Below are positions 11,393-21,765 of a stretch of 64,000 nt of DNA, in pieces. A program made the translations under genes and the position numbers. Source of the stretch: Talaromyces rugulosus (Eukaryota; Ascomycota; Eurotiomycetes; Eurotiales; Trichocomaceae). Within the stretch, counting starts at the first letter, position 1; every line of letters starts with the position of its first letter. The notes under the pieces are model-generated. The model was given only the letters and a program-made list of their open reading frames with translations, did no database searches and was not told the origin of the DNA. The stretch lies in NCBI RefSeq assembly GCF_013368755.1, contig NC_049566.1, forward strand, positions 4,588,001 through 4,652,000, written 5' to 3'.

Positions 11393-13163
11393 TCATGCAC
11401 GTGCATCCTCAATTTCCAGCAAATCATAATCCTTGAACTTGCGAGGCGGAACCTTTCTCTCAAATAGGATATCCAGCTCCTCAAAGGTCCTGCCCTTGGA
11501 CTCAGGGAGCCTGTAAAAGCACCAGACGTAGCAGAAAAGACTAATGCCGCCGAACAGAAACCCGGTCTTTCCCCGCCAGTCACCTTGATCTGAATTGATC
11601 ATGTACGGCAACACAACAGTGAAAACAATGTTTGCCCCGGCCTGTACCGCCGTTGAGATGGCAATGGTGCGACCACGTAGACGAGTGGCAGAGATCTCGG
11701 AAATGATGACAAAACAAATCGGGCCGACCGTGGTTTGGTAGATGAAGGTCCAGATATCCATCAGTGACGCTTGAGCCCAGACGACACTGGTGTTGTTGCG
11801 ACCAATATCGAGAAATCCGATGATAAAGAGGATAATAGTCATCAAGACCATGCCCGAGCTATAAATAGTGCGACGACCGAACTGTGTCGTGTTAGTTTCC
11901 ATGAACCAAATATTGAAGGCAAGGAATACTGACGTGCAGCATCAATGGCCACGAAAGACAGGTGCCAACAAATCCGAGCGCGGTGTTGCCAACGCCCACT
12001 ATCCAGAGTTTAGCTTCAATATCTTCAACGTAATACAACTAATGACCTACTGTTGAATGATTGGGCTGAGTCCAACCCGGCCATTTCAAAGAAAAGTGTG
12101 GCATATGCAATCAAGGGGTTGCCGCCAATGACCTGGATCAGATAGACCATAATCGAAATTTCCGTTCGGAAGAGATTGGCGCGCTTGAAGCAATCCCAAT
12201 AGGTTGTCGTGGCTTCGATCTCTCGTTCGAGCAAGTCGGTCTGCTCAATCATGACGAGCATGCCTTCAATATCCGGCCGGTTCTTCTTCGACGACAATCG
12301 CACCAAGGCCTTGTGAGCATCTTCACGCCTGTTCTTTCTCACTAACCAGTATGGACTTTCAGGTGCGAAGAGCAATCCGGCGAGAAGAACTACTGGCCAT
12401 ACCCATTGGATCGCAAAAGGTGCTTTCCATGCCCAGTCGTCCAGTCGACTTTCGAGACCAGCAGCCACACCTTGCGCGATGAATTGCCCAATGACAAAGG
12501 CCAGATTGACAGAGGCTGTCAGCACACCACGCAGAGCAAGCGGGCATATTTCAGAAGCGTAAGTAGGGGCGATCACGACATAGAAGCCGTAGGCGAGACC
12601 ACCAAGAATTTCTCCAGCGCACAGCATCCCGATGGAGTTTGCGAAAAACTGGACAAACACGAAGCAGATCGACCATACGCAGCACAATGCCAGGGTCAAG
12701 CGTCGACCGAGCTTTTCCAACGGCCAGCCGCAAGCCAGGGCGCCGAGCACCTGTCCGATAGGATTTCCCTGAAAATAGCCATTAGTTGAGAAGCACACCG
12801 CACCTTGTATCCAGATCATCTACCTACCATATTCAAAGCCATCTGCCATTCAGCCGACAGAATGTACGACCCCTTGTACAAGTGTCCGAATTTCTGTTGA
12901 AACGCAGGCAACGCAAAAAACGACGTGATGATTTGCGCATCAAACCCGGCCATCACAACGGCAATGCAGAAGAAGAAAGACCAGAAGACCGCAGTCGGCC
13001 ATTGATGGACAGCAGCCCAGAAGCTAGTTTCATGCTCAGCGAGAGTGATGTTGCGAGTCTCGCCGATAACAAGCACGTCAGCTTTGCTTGGTCCATCGTC
13101 GCGAGTAGACGAGGGCGCGACAAAGGTGTCGGTTGCCAGAGGCTTGTTGTCTGGATCCTCCAT
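11393..13163 (-). CDS. MFS sugar transporter (maltose permease-like)
   Basis: Proton-coupled sugar importer of the plasma membrane. Four exons: 13163-12828, 12768-12051, 11998-11934 (a 65-nt internal exon) and 11881-11393; introns are 59, 52 and 52 nt; 535 residues. Sugar-porter signatures include LEKLGRRLTLALC, a large central loop with APESPYWLVRKNRREDA, and PESKGRTFEELDILFERKV at the end. The start is placed at MEDPDNK; an upstream in-frame Met (13232) would add a hydrophobic, unlikely leader. The combination ALPAFQQKFG and GGNPLIAYATLFFE places it with fungal alpha-glucoside/maltose permeases rather than hexose transporters. Substrate is inferred by family only. Confidence 0.9.
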
Positions 13164-14806
13164 GATAAGTCGCAAGTCGCTGAACGCACAAATGATGAAG
13201 AGCAAGGAGACAGAGGGGGACAAAAGAGTCAAGAGGACGAGGCGAGCAGCTCGCTAGCAGATAAGCAGCATGCATGCACGCCAGCGATCCCCTGGCAGGC
13301 TGGGAAGGAACAAGCCTCAAGGACCCACTAGTCACGTGTGTCCCCGTTATCGTGGGTTTTCATTGGTCGCAGTGCGGATGCTCGACGCTAGTACCCCGCG
13401 GGGTAAAGTTTAAATGTCCGAAACTATGGAAAAAACTATACAGTCATTACAACTACTGGCATTTTATATGCAATTAATTGATATTTATGATGTTAAAATC
13501 CTATTAGCATTTACAGAAAATGCCAATTCCGGGCTCACTACTGCCATTGATGCAGGTTGGATAGCTTATCACAAGTTTTCGGGTGTTTCCTATTTGGGCT
13601 GGGGGCCGCCGGTGATCGATTGCCGGATTGGCCGGGTTCGCCGGTTTGCCGCTAAGTCTATGTAGTAGTATAACATGCTACGAGAATAATTAATCAATTG
13701 ATTGTGCACAGGCCTCATACAACTTGGTTTGGAATAGAGGGCCAATCATTGGCCGGTACCCTGCATAGTAATATAGACTTTGAAAGTCACATGCTCTGGT
13801 TTGATTTATGCGCTGTATAGTTACATGTATTTTCCTATTAGGTGTAACGATGGACACTGCCGCATAGATATATTCAATGTTGCTTCGTTGTAACATTCAA
13901 AAGTTGAAGAAGTACTACACCTCGTGCTGTGGTCTTGGCTGTCGGAATGTATTCAATGACAAGTCCATATGTATATGTAGATAGCAAAGCTAGCCCGACT
14001 AACCACGTGCAATAATGTTACAGATAGTAATACTTCAAATGCCAATTCAAAGAATTATGTATTATATATATAGTCAGTGTCTAATTTGAGAGTCTCATGA
14101 ATTGTGCCGGGATTGTTACACACAAAAGATACACGGATCCAATAAGTTCATCTGCAGGATGTCCCAAGAGGTCCACGCAACCCACCAATTTAATACTCGC
14201 TTTATGAGTTTCTGCAGCAAACATCAATTCATTCCATATCTCAACATGACATGTTGATAAATTGGCCCTAATTGACCCTTTTAGCAAGTGTAATATTTTC
14301 ACTGGTAAGGAACTAGGGTGCAATTGGCAATGTACCCCTGAAGGTCTCTACAAAGTAAAACTCGGTAAGTAAGGTGTGCTTCCGAGTGAGAAGGCTGGCG
14401 TAAAGACGGGTCAAATCCTGCGGTTCTCAATGGTTCTGCCAAGGAGGAGGGTAAAAGGGAGTATTTATTTTAAATACACTATTCTAAGGGATTACTAGGT
14501 TTTTCTAAAAGGCTCCTGATAATAGTCACACTTTCAAGTACTTAAAAGAGGAAATTAGGATCGTAGAAATATATATGTTTCTATTGTAAATAGGAATGAA
14601 TATGAGTATCCAGGGAGCAAGCTTCAAGACCAATTGGCTGAGAGCCCTGGTGATCCAATAGTGCATGTGGGCGCAGAAGGCTCCCATCTTCTCATCTGAG
14701 GTTATTTGAATAATATAGCTCTGAGAAGGCCACTCATGTATAATAAATTGGGCCTCTAGTTGGAGTGTCTGTCATAGCCCAAGGCTGCATATAGACAATA
14801 ATTTTG

Positions 14807-14827
14807 ACTACTACTAGTGGTAGTAGT
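14807..14827. repeat. Perfect 8-bp inverted repeat
   Basis: ACTACTAC and its reverse complement GTAGTAGT are separated by 5 nt. Short, non-coding; it could be a hairpin or a dimeric binding site, and I assign no function. Confidence 0.7.
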
Positions 14828-14866
14828 AAGGCACCAGCATGGTATGTCAGCCAAGTTAGACCAATT

Positions 14867-14880
14867 AAAAAAAAAAAAAA
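14867..14880 (+). repeat. Homopolymer run of 14 A
   Basis: Fourteen consecutive A residues, followed within 75 nt by further A-rich tracts. It lies about 370 bp upstream of the CYP51 paralogue. Confidence 0.9.
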
Positions 14881-15079
14881 GAATGGGAATAAAATAAATA
14901 GTTATTGACAATTTTTCCTTTTCTCACAAAAAAAATAAAAAAAAATAAAAAATCCAGGCAGCAGCAGCAGCGATTCCTGGGCGCGATCTGTTTTTATCCC
15001 TTTCACCCATCATGCGATTCGGGACAACAGCATCCGGCCGCCTGGTAGCTCTAACCACAACAAAGGATCATCGTACGAA

Positions 15080-15084
15080 CCAAT
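15080..15084 (+). promoter_or_regulatory. CCAAT box upstream of the CYP51 paralogue
   Basis: A forward CCAAT (followed by CATATT) sits 167 bp before the start codon. CCAAT-binding complex and sterol-regulatory factor SrbA are known to act on Aspergillus cyp51A; a TCACCCAT word at 15003-15010 is loosely SRE-like. Role here is inference. Confidence 0.4.
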
Positions 15085-15250
15085 CATATTTAGCTTATTC
15101 TCCATATTCTAGGGCTGAGGCCAACCAAATTACAACTACAAAGAGCAGAGTAAATACCTTCAGGCAATCTTTTCTTCAATTCACACCCCAGCGAGCATCC
15201 TAGCTGTTTGTCGGCATCATACAGGAGGAGCATTTGGCCAGAAAAACAAC

Positions 15251-17041
15251 ATGGAGGCCCTGCTATTTCATTCGAGAGCCCCCTTTCCGATCGCGAGCGT
15301 TCTTGTTTCCCTTTTGCTGTGCATCTTGCTTGCTACTGCAGTCAACATCTTTTCCCAGCTATGGAAACAACACGACACGTCGAAGCCGCCAGTGGTATTT
15401 CATTACTTCCCTGTCATCGGCAGCACGATAACGTACGGCAAAGACCCTCTGACATTCTTTGCGGAATGTAAAGCCAAGGTATCCTCTCGAATTCCGCTGG
15501 TTCGTGTCCGGTTGTGAGCTGATGTTGTAATCTTCAGTACGGCGACGTCTTTACCTTTATCCTCCTTGGTAGATCAGTGACAGTATACCTCGGCGCCAGT
15601 GGTAACAATTTCGTTCTGAATGGGAGACAAAGCGAGCTGTCCGCAGAAGAAGTCTACTCCCCGTTAACCACCCCTGTGTTCGGGACCGATGTCATCTTTG
15701 ACTGTGACAATGCCAAATTCATGCAACAAAAAAAGGTTTCTTACCCAATCTTGGTTGTAAAATCAATATTCCAATACTAACTGAAATATGATAAAAGTTT
15801 GTCAAGTTCGGACTCAGTCAAGCGGCTCTTCAATCGTACGTTCAACTTATCGCGCAAGAAACAGCCTCTTTCTTCGACACCTACACGCCCCTTCAAACGG
15901 GCAAAGGGAATAACAATACAGGAATCCTCGATGTTCCTTCCGCAATGGCCGAATTAACAATATATACCGCCTCCTCTTCCCTACAGGGTGCCGAGGTGCG
16001 CCGTCAGTTCTCATCGGCCGGCTCGCGGATCGCGGACCTGTATCACGATCTTGACATGGGTTTCTCCCCTATCAATTTCTTCCTCCCATCCTGGGTGCCA
16101 TTACCGCGGAACCGGAAGCGTGATGCAGCCCAGCGAGAAATGACAAGAATATACACCGATATCATCGCCCAACGACGGCTCGAATCAAATGCTGCGAATA
16201 CAGCAAAAGATACGGACGCTCAGGATATGATATGGAACCTGACGAATAACTGCACATACAAAGACGGTAGCAAGCTTCCCGACAAGGAAATTGCACACAT
16301 GATGATTGCTCTATTGCTAGGTGGCCACCATTCTAGTTCTGCAGTAATCGCGTTTGCCCTTTTGAGTCTAGCATCTCGACCGGACATCCAGCAAGAACTG
16401 TATGACGAGCAGGTCCGCGAGCTTGGTCCGGGAGACCTATCGTATGATGGGCTGCAGAGACTGAAGCTCCATGCACACGTCATTAAAGAGACACTTCGCC
16501 TATACAATCCCATCCATTCAATCATGCGACTTGCAAAGAAGCCTCTCGTGGTCACCGGCAACTCCGGCGTCGTTATTCCGTCCGGACACACCCTCCTCGC
16601 CAGCCCAGCATTCTCTGCTCGAGATGAGTCCTACTTTGCAGACCCATTGAAGTGGGATCCGCATCGGTGGGAGAAATCTTCTGCCCACGATACTACTGAT
16701 GACGATGACGACGAGTCGTCGGGGAAAGGGTCGAATAATCCGTACCTACCGTTTGGCGGTGGTCGCCACCGGTGCATTGGCGAACGGTTTGCGTACATAC
16801 AGTTGGGTGTTATCCTAGCCTTATTTGTGCGAACATTTCACATCAAGAGTGTACGGGGGAAAGCGGGAGAATTATTGACGACGGACTACACGGTGAGCTA
16901 ATCCCTTCTTCTTTCCAGCATTTGCTCTTATAGGGTTGCTAATTATTATGGTAGTCATTGTTTTCGAGGCCACTTACACCCGCCACTGTTGCATGGGAGC
17001 GAAGAGGCAGGTTCACAAGCAAAGAAGTAGAGACAATTTAG
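15251..17041 (+). CDS. CYP51-family P450 (sterol 14-alpha-demethylase paralogue)
   Basis: ER-bound P450 expected to remove the 14-alpha methyl group of lanosterol/eburicol in ergosterol synthesis. Exons 15251-15478, 15538-15735, 15798-16892 and 16955-17041 give 535 residues: an N-terminal membrane anchor, [18 protein letters not shown], the CYP51 B'-C region ([10 protein letters not shown] at 116-125), helix I, ETLR (ExxR), DPHRW and the haem loop [11 protein letters not shown] with Cys 468. Length and motifs fit an intact CYP51. Oddities: Phe 130 where CYP51s have the azole-contacting Tyr; Ala 313 at the position of A. fumigatus Thr289; and GGHHSS (His 319) in place of the usual (A/G)GQH(S/T)S. 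An acidic run (DDDDDE) near residue 440 is also unusual. It is probably an extra copy, CYP51C-like or a resistance paralogue, rather than the housekeeping gene. Confidence 0.93.
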
Positions 17042-17269
17042 CATAAAAGATCAATAGATCGAAGATAATCCAATTGGAATATTAATATGTTGCAGGACTA
17101 GGCGACTTACTAGGCACTAGACCCGGCGCTGTTGGCACGCTAAAAAAAAAAATTTTTCCGGATTAATTAAGCTGACAGCACGCTATGCTGATCTTGAAGA
17201 ATAGAAGCATCTCTTAAATATCGTTCTCATCAATTTATGCAGCTCGATTGAAATAGGCCTATAGACCCT

Positions 17270-18487
17270 ATGCCATGGATTCGCGGCTATTTGCGCCGCT
17301 ATGCGTTCTTCCACACGCTACTCATCGCAGCCTGTATTTTTCTTCCATGGTGGATACGCCGACCGGACGAGGGTGTGCAATTTGCTGCCTTGAGAAGGAT
17401 TGAATGTACTTCACTCCCCCAGTCGGAAGATGTCTTTGTGGTCATGAAAACAGGCTCCACGGTTCTCCGGGACAGACTGCCCATTCACTTTGAGACAACG
17501 TTTAAGTGTATTCCGGATTATATTATCTTTTCAGATGCTGCCGAGTCTTTTCGGGGCCATATTGTTAACGATGCCCTGTCATATATCGATGAAAGTATCA
17601 AGAGCAAATTTCCATCAGACTTTCAGCTTCATGACCACATCCGAGACAAAGGCGGCTCAGCTCTGTCGACGAATCAGGGCTGGAGATTGGACAAGTACAA
17701 ATTCTTGCCGATGATAAAAGGTGCACTGGATGCCAGACCAAATGCGAGGTGGTTTGTCTTCATTGAAGATGACACGGCGATAGTCTGGTCTAATCTCCTC
17801 CGATGGCTTGCATCTCATGATTATCGCCAACCCTATTTCTTTGGGAGAGAGGAAAAAGTCGCAGATCGGCCCTTTGCCCATGGCGGCTCTGGCTATGTGC
17901 TTTCCAACGCCGCGCTGCGACATGCAGTCAATTATATGGAACCAAGGATGCAGGAGTACTTCAATTTAACTAACGAGATCATATATGGCGATATTTCGCT
18001 AGGTTGGATGCTCTCAGATTCCGGAATTCCGTTGACCAATGTATGGCCGTTATTTCAAGGCGAACCTCCTGACCGGATCCAATATGCAGAAGATATCTGG
18101 TGCCAGCCTGTCCTTACACAGCATCACATGTCATCCCAAGCAATTGCCTCGCTGTGGATGCTAGAGCAAGCCAACTTACTTCACGCACAAAGTGCGGACC
18201 TATTGCACCGAGACGTCTTCAACGCACTCATTCGGCCCACACTCAGTCACCGACTTGAGAACTGGGACAACGGACGTGGCTACGAGCAGGCCTGCGGCAC
18301 GGTGTCTGAATGCGAAACTCTTTGTATGGCTGATGAAACCTGCGTTCAGTTCCGATACGCATCTGGTCAATGTCGACTCTCAAGCCGCGTCAGACTCGGT
18401 GTCCCAACAGCATCAAAATTTGGAATTACATCGGGTTGGCTAGTGCAGAGGATTGATCGAGTGTATGGCGGTCTACAGTGCCATTGA
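17270..18487 (+). CDS. GT31-like glycosyltransferase with C-terminal Apple domain
   Basis: Golgi-type type II glycosyltransferase, acceptor unknown. Single exon, 405 residues. A short cytosolic tail precedes one membrane helix (about residues 10-27, FFHTLLIAACIFLPWW). The catalytic part has GWRLDKYKFLPM, the acidic metal/nucleotide motif FIEDDTAIVW (Glu-Asp-Asp 166-168), FAHGGSGYVLS and YGDISLGWML, the usual order in fungal Fringe/galactosyltransferase-like GT31 proteins. The tail from about residue 335 has the six-Cys spacing of a PAN/Apple module (ACGTVSECETLC, CVQFRYASGQC). A paralogue of the same architecture lies at 27769-29267. The Apple module suggests carbohydrate or protein binding; that is family inference. 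Confidence 0.82.
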   Translation: MPWIRGYLRRYAFFHTLLIAACIFLPWWIRRPDEGVQFAALRRIECTSLPQSEDVFVVMKTGSTVLRDRLPIHFETTFKCIPDYIIFSDAAESFRGHIVNDALSYIDESIKSKFPSDFQLHDHIRDKGGSALSTNQGWRLDKYKFLPMIKGALDARPNARWFVFIEDDTAIVWSNLLRWLASHDYRQPYFFGREEKVADRPFAHGGSGYVLSNAALRHAVNYMEPRMQEYFNLTNEIIYGDISLGWMLSDSGIPLTNVWPLFQGEPPDRIQYAEDIWCQPVLTQHHMSSQAIASLWMLEQANLLHAQSADLLHRDVFNALIRPTLSHRLENWDNGRGYEQACGTVSECETLCMADETCVQFRYASGQCRLSSRVRLGVPTASKFGITSGWLVQRIDRVYGGLQCH

Positions 18488-18565
18488 AGTCGCCTGTTTA
18501 GGACTGGGGCCTGTATGGAAATCAAGAGTAAATGCGATACGCCAATAATATTACGATAACAATCA

Positions 18566-20468
18566 CTAAAACCCGTTGGTCTGGAAGCTCGTCACGGTCC
18601 ACCCATTCTGCACATCATACTCGCTGACCGCAGTACTGCCATGCAAGGGAGCATAATGCTTATCTTGGACACAGCTGCTATCTTTGGCGCCTTTCAAACA
18701 GCCAGCCACAATTTCTCCCGCCTTTTGCCCTTCATACCAAGCTCCCTGTAAGAATCCAAAATATTCTGCGCTAGTCGCCTCGCCGGCAAAATGCAGACGA
18801 CCGACATTGGCGCGCAGGTTCTGATGCATTTCGAGTGTGACGCCCCACGGCCAATTGGAATAACTGCCATAAGCCCATGGTTCCAGGCTCCAACGAGGAT
18901 ACATGAAATCAATCGGATCTGGCACGTTGTCGGCGCCGTACATGTCACGTAGTACTGCCATGACCTCGTCCTTGGTCTTCTCATCACTCTGGCCTTCAAC
19001 GCGGTATGACTGGTCGTGTACCACGGTGACGAAGATTATGCCGGATCCCTCGAGGAAGCCCGGGGCGTCAAGTGACTGGAATACCGGATACCGGCCACGT
19101 TCAGCAGGGTCAGCGTAGAGGAAATATTGCGTGTCCTTTGGCCAGAAGACTTTGTCTGGTGGAAACTGCAGGAAGATCTTGGTGTAGGTACCCATGTCGA
19201 AGGTATCGATGCTGTCTTGTTTCCAGATTGGGAATTCGGGCTCGAACGACACAGCGTCGTTTTGAAGAACACCGAGTCTATTGTTTTTGTTGGCTGTGGG
19301 TAATGTAAATAGAATTGAATAAGACTCACGAGAAAGTGCAAATCGCGTACTCGGCCTCGACACAGCCGCCCTTGCTGTCAGTAACCGTCACTCCGGTGTC
19401 ACTGTAGGTAACGTTGGTGACTATAGTATTGAGATGTAAACGCGGGTCATTTTTTCCCAAAAATGTGCTTGCTTCGTTTTTTATCCAGGTATTGAAGCCG
19501 CGCTGGTCCCAGACATAGTTGTTTTCATCGGACCACTGATAGAATGAGGTATTCTGCGGCTTAATTAGTCCGTGTTTCCTGCAAGTGGTCAATTGGCAGG
19601 CAACTTACATAGTTCACGATTCCATAAAGCAAAGAGCTTACTTCCGGTTCATAGGCATACTCCCAATCTAGAAACTTAATGTTAGGAATTTTTTTATCCG
19701 GATACCCAAAATTCAGCACATACCCCATTCCCACCACTCTATCGCCTGGGCCTTCATGTCCTTCTTTGGCTTCCAGCCACCGCGGGTGAGACCGGCACGA
19801 GTGTTTAAATCTTGAAGACTATCTGTAAGAATAGTTCCGGCCAGCTGTTCCGTGACCGAATATGCATTTTCAAAATCGTCAAAGAGACTCGTATAGTCCG
19901 AGTAGCCAGTTTCGTCGTAGGTCAAGATAGAGCTGTAATTCGAGTAGGTATTGTTCACGCCATATTTTTGTGCCTAGACAGAGACATCAGCCATGGATAG
20001 AAGTCGTAATTTAAATATGGTGTATACCAGAGTCCATATTGGATTTTGCGGTCCGCCTGTCGTTCCCAACCCCTGTACCCAGTTGGCACCAAGTTCAACA
20101 GTCAACGGCTTTCCAGACGCATCTTTTCCGAACGTTGTATGTTTCACGCGACCACCAATTTCGCCGTTGTATTCGAGGATGACAAAGTCATCAATGGAAT
20201 GGTTGCTCAGCGATTGCTGCGACCATTAGTATGTGCAATTCATCTAGCTCTGGATTCATGCGTTACACACAGCAGCTGTAACACCAGCCACGCCGCCACC
20301 GCTGAAATTTGTTAGCCTCCCTTCTATTTTAATCGCGACAGACAGCATTAACACTCACAGGATGGCGACCTTCGTCTTCTTGCACGTGTGGTTCTGACCA
20401 TTAGATGTCGGGCTTGCCAGGACCGATGGCGCTAATAGCGCAGCAGCAGTGACAGATCTGTAAAGCAT
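18566..20468 (-). CDS. Secreted FAD-dependent amine oxidase (polyamine oxidase type)
   Basis: Flavoenzyme expected to oxidise amines or polyamines to aldehyde and H2O2 outside the cell. Seven exons: 20468-20359, 20301-20271 (31 nt), 20216-20028, 19973-19724, 19667-19609, 19553-19330 and 19277-18566, together 524 residues. The first ~19 residues form a signal peptide (SVTAAALLAPSVLA). The Rossmann dinucleotide fold GGGVAGVTAA is split by introns; EIGGRVKH follows, and the C-terminal FAD motif GRLHFAGEATSAEYFGFLQG is intact. FYQWSDENN and DQRGFN match the polyamine/monoamine oxidase substrate domain. Many Asn-X-Ser/Thr sites agree with secretion. It converges on the GT31 gene (78 bp between stops). 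Substrate (spermidine, spermine or other) is not decided. Confidence 0.88.
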
Positions 20469-21765
20469 GTCGATAAGCCAATATTGTAGCTACCGTTGAT
20501 AGCTATAGCTACATGGACACAATGAACAGCTCTGGCAACACCCCAGGCTATATACGCAGCGTTGATAAAGCCTACACCTGCATATGCATGCGACCGATCG
20601 CCAATCACCGAGCTTGCGACGGTGATAAGCTGTGCAAGAAAGTTACCTATGCACAACCAAATCATCTATGCCCGGACAAGCAGGTACACGCGCCCCCACA
20701 GCAATCCTCTGCTCCACTCGCTTATCGCCTTATAATGTCCTTAATTTTGTAACGATGGCTTTAACTATGCGAGGAACAAAAAATGACAATTGGCCGATCG
20801 TTCAAGCTGGTCAGATTAGAAGCAGTTACGGGTTAGTCTGCTCGTGCTTAGACGCTGCCATGTAGACGCGAATGTGGCAGGTGACAGGGGAAGATTATAC
20901 TCTAGTTCCGATACATTGATTGATTCTCCAGCTACTATACACTTTGTCCTCGAAATTACATGTCTCGTTGTTGACTAGCTTAGAATCAAAAGACTAGTTA
21001 TCGCGATGGCGTTTGGATACCACCCATGCCTTACACATTTATTCGCAGATGTAGTAATTTTCAAAGCAACAACTCAAAGAAACAATAAAAACGTCTCGTT
21101 GAAAGTTAGTATAGCCATTGACATTGCCCTGCAGGAACTATTTGTAACTGTCGAACCAGCGGATGAAAGACTTGACAGCTTTGACCCATAGTGAAGCAGA
21201 TTAAGCGTAATTTCAAAGAAGCGGTTCATCATGAGTGGTCGTTATGATCTGTTAATTCAATTCATGTACAGAAATATAATAGAATAATAGAAAGCGAAGG
21301 GTGCCAATTCCGGCGCAATCCGCCTAGATAGCGGCTTCGAGACCATGATTCGGCAACATGACCGAGCAAAGAACATGTTATCAATGTTATCAACCGCTAA
21401 TCAATAGTCTAAGAGAGCCGACGATAAGTTGTGGACCGAACGCGGGGAAACCCATTCCTATCCATTACTGCATCGGGCAAGTCCATGCGTGGCCAAGTCC
21501 ACTTGGCGCGCTACATGGTTCAGTACGACGCAGAAGATTCCTTCGATTGTGAGCTTTATGCTCGATGCGGGGAAAGCTGAAGCTCGAGCCAGAGTAGCAT
21601 CGCCCATGATTCAGCGCAGATCAGCGCCCCAGTTGACGCGTAGCAGCTCCAATGCAGACAGATGAATGCTATGTAAATCGTCTTGGTATATGACAGTTGG
21701 TCCAGAACTAGAATGTATGATTTCTTGTCATCCTACCTGCTCGATTGATTGAACCGATCGTCAGC
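20469..21765. other. Divergent intergenic region, no gene seen
   Basis: About 1.3 kb between the amine oxidase and the permease, transcribed away from each other. I found no domain-bearing open frame or RNA gene; it presumably holds both promoters. Confidence 0.5.

Larger units (their letters stand above)
13164..15250. other. Gene-free, AT-rich intergenic region
   Basis: A 2.1-kb divergent region between the sugar permease and the CYP51 paralogue, with no convincing coding sequence on either strand. It contains an 8-bp inverted repeat (14807-14827), a run of 14 A (14867-14880), further A-rich tracts to 14952, a CAG trinucleotide run near 14960 and a CCAAT box at 15080. It could include decayed repeat DNA, but I recognise no element. 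Confidence 0.5.

Noticed and set aside
15251..20468. A CYP51-inhibitor biosynthetic cluster (restricticin type) with CYP51 as self-resistance gene
   Set aside because: No polyketide synthase, NRPS-like gene or methyltransferase is near; only a glycosyltransferase and amine oxidase follow. The idea is kept only as a reason to look beyond the window.
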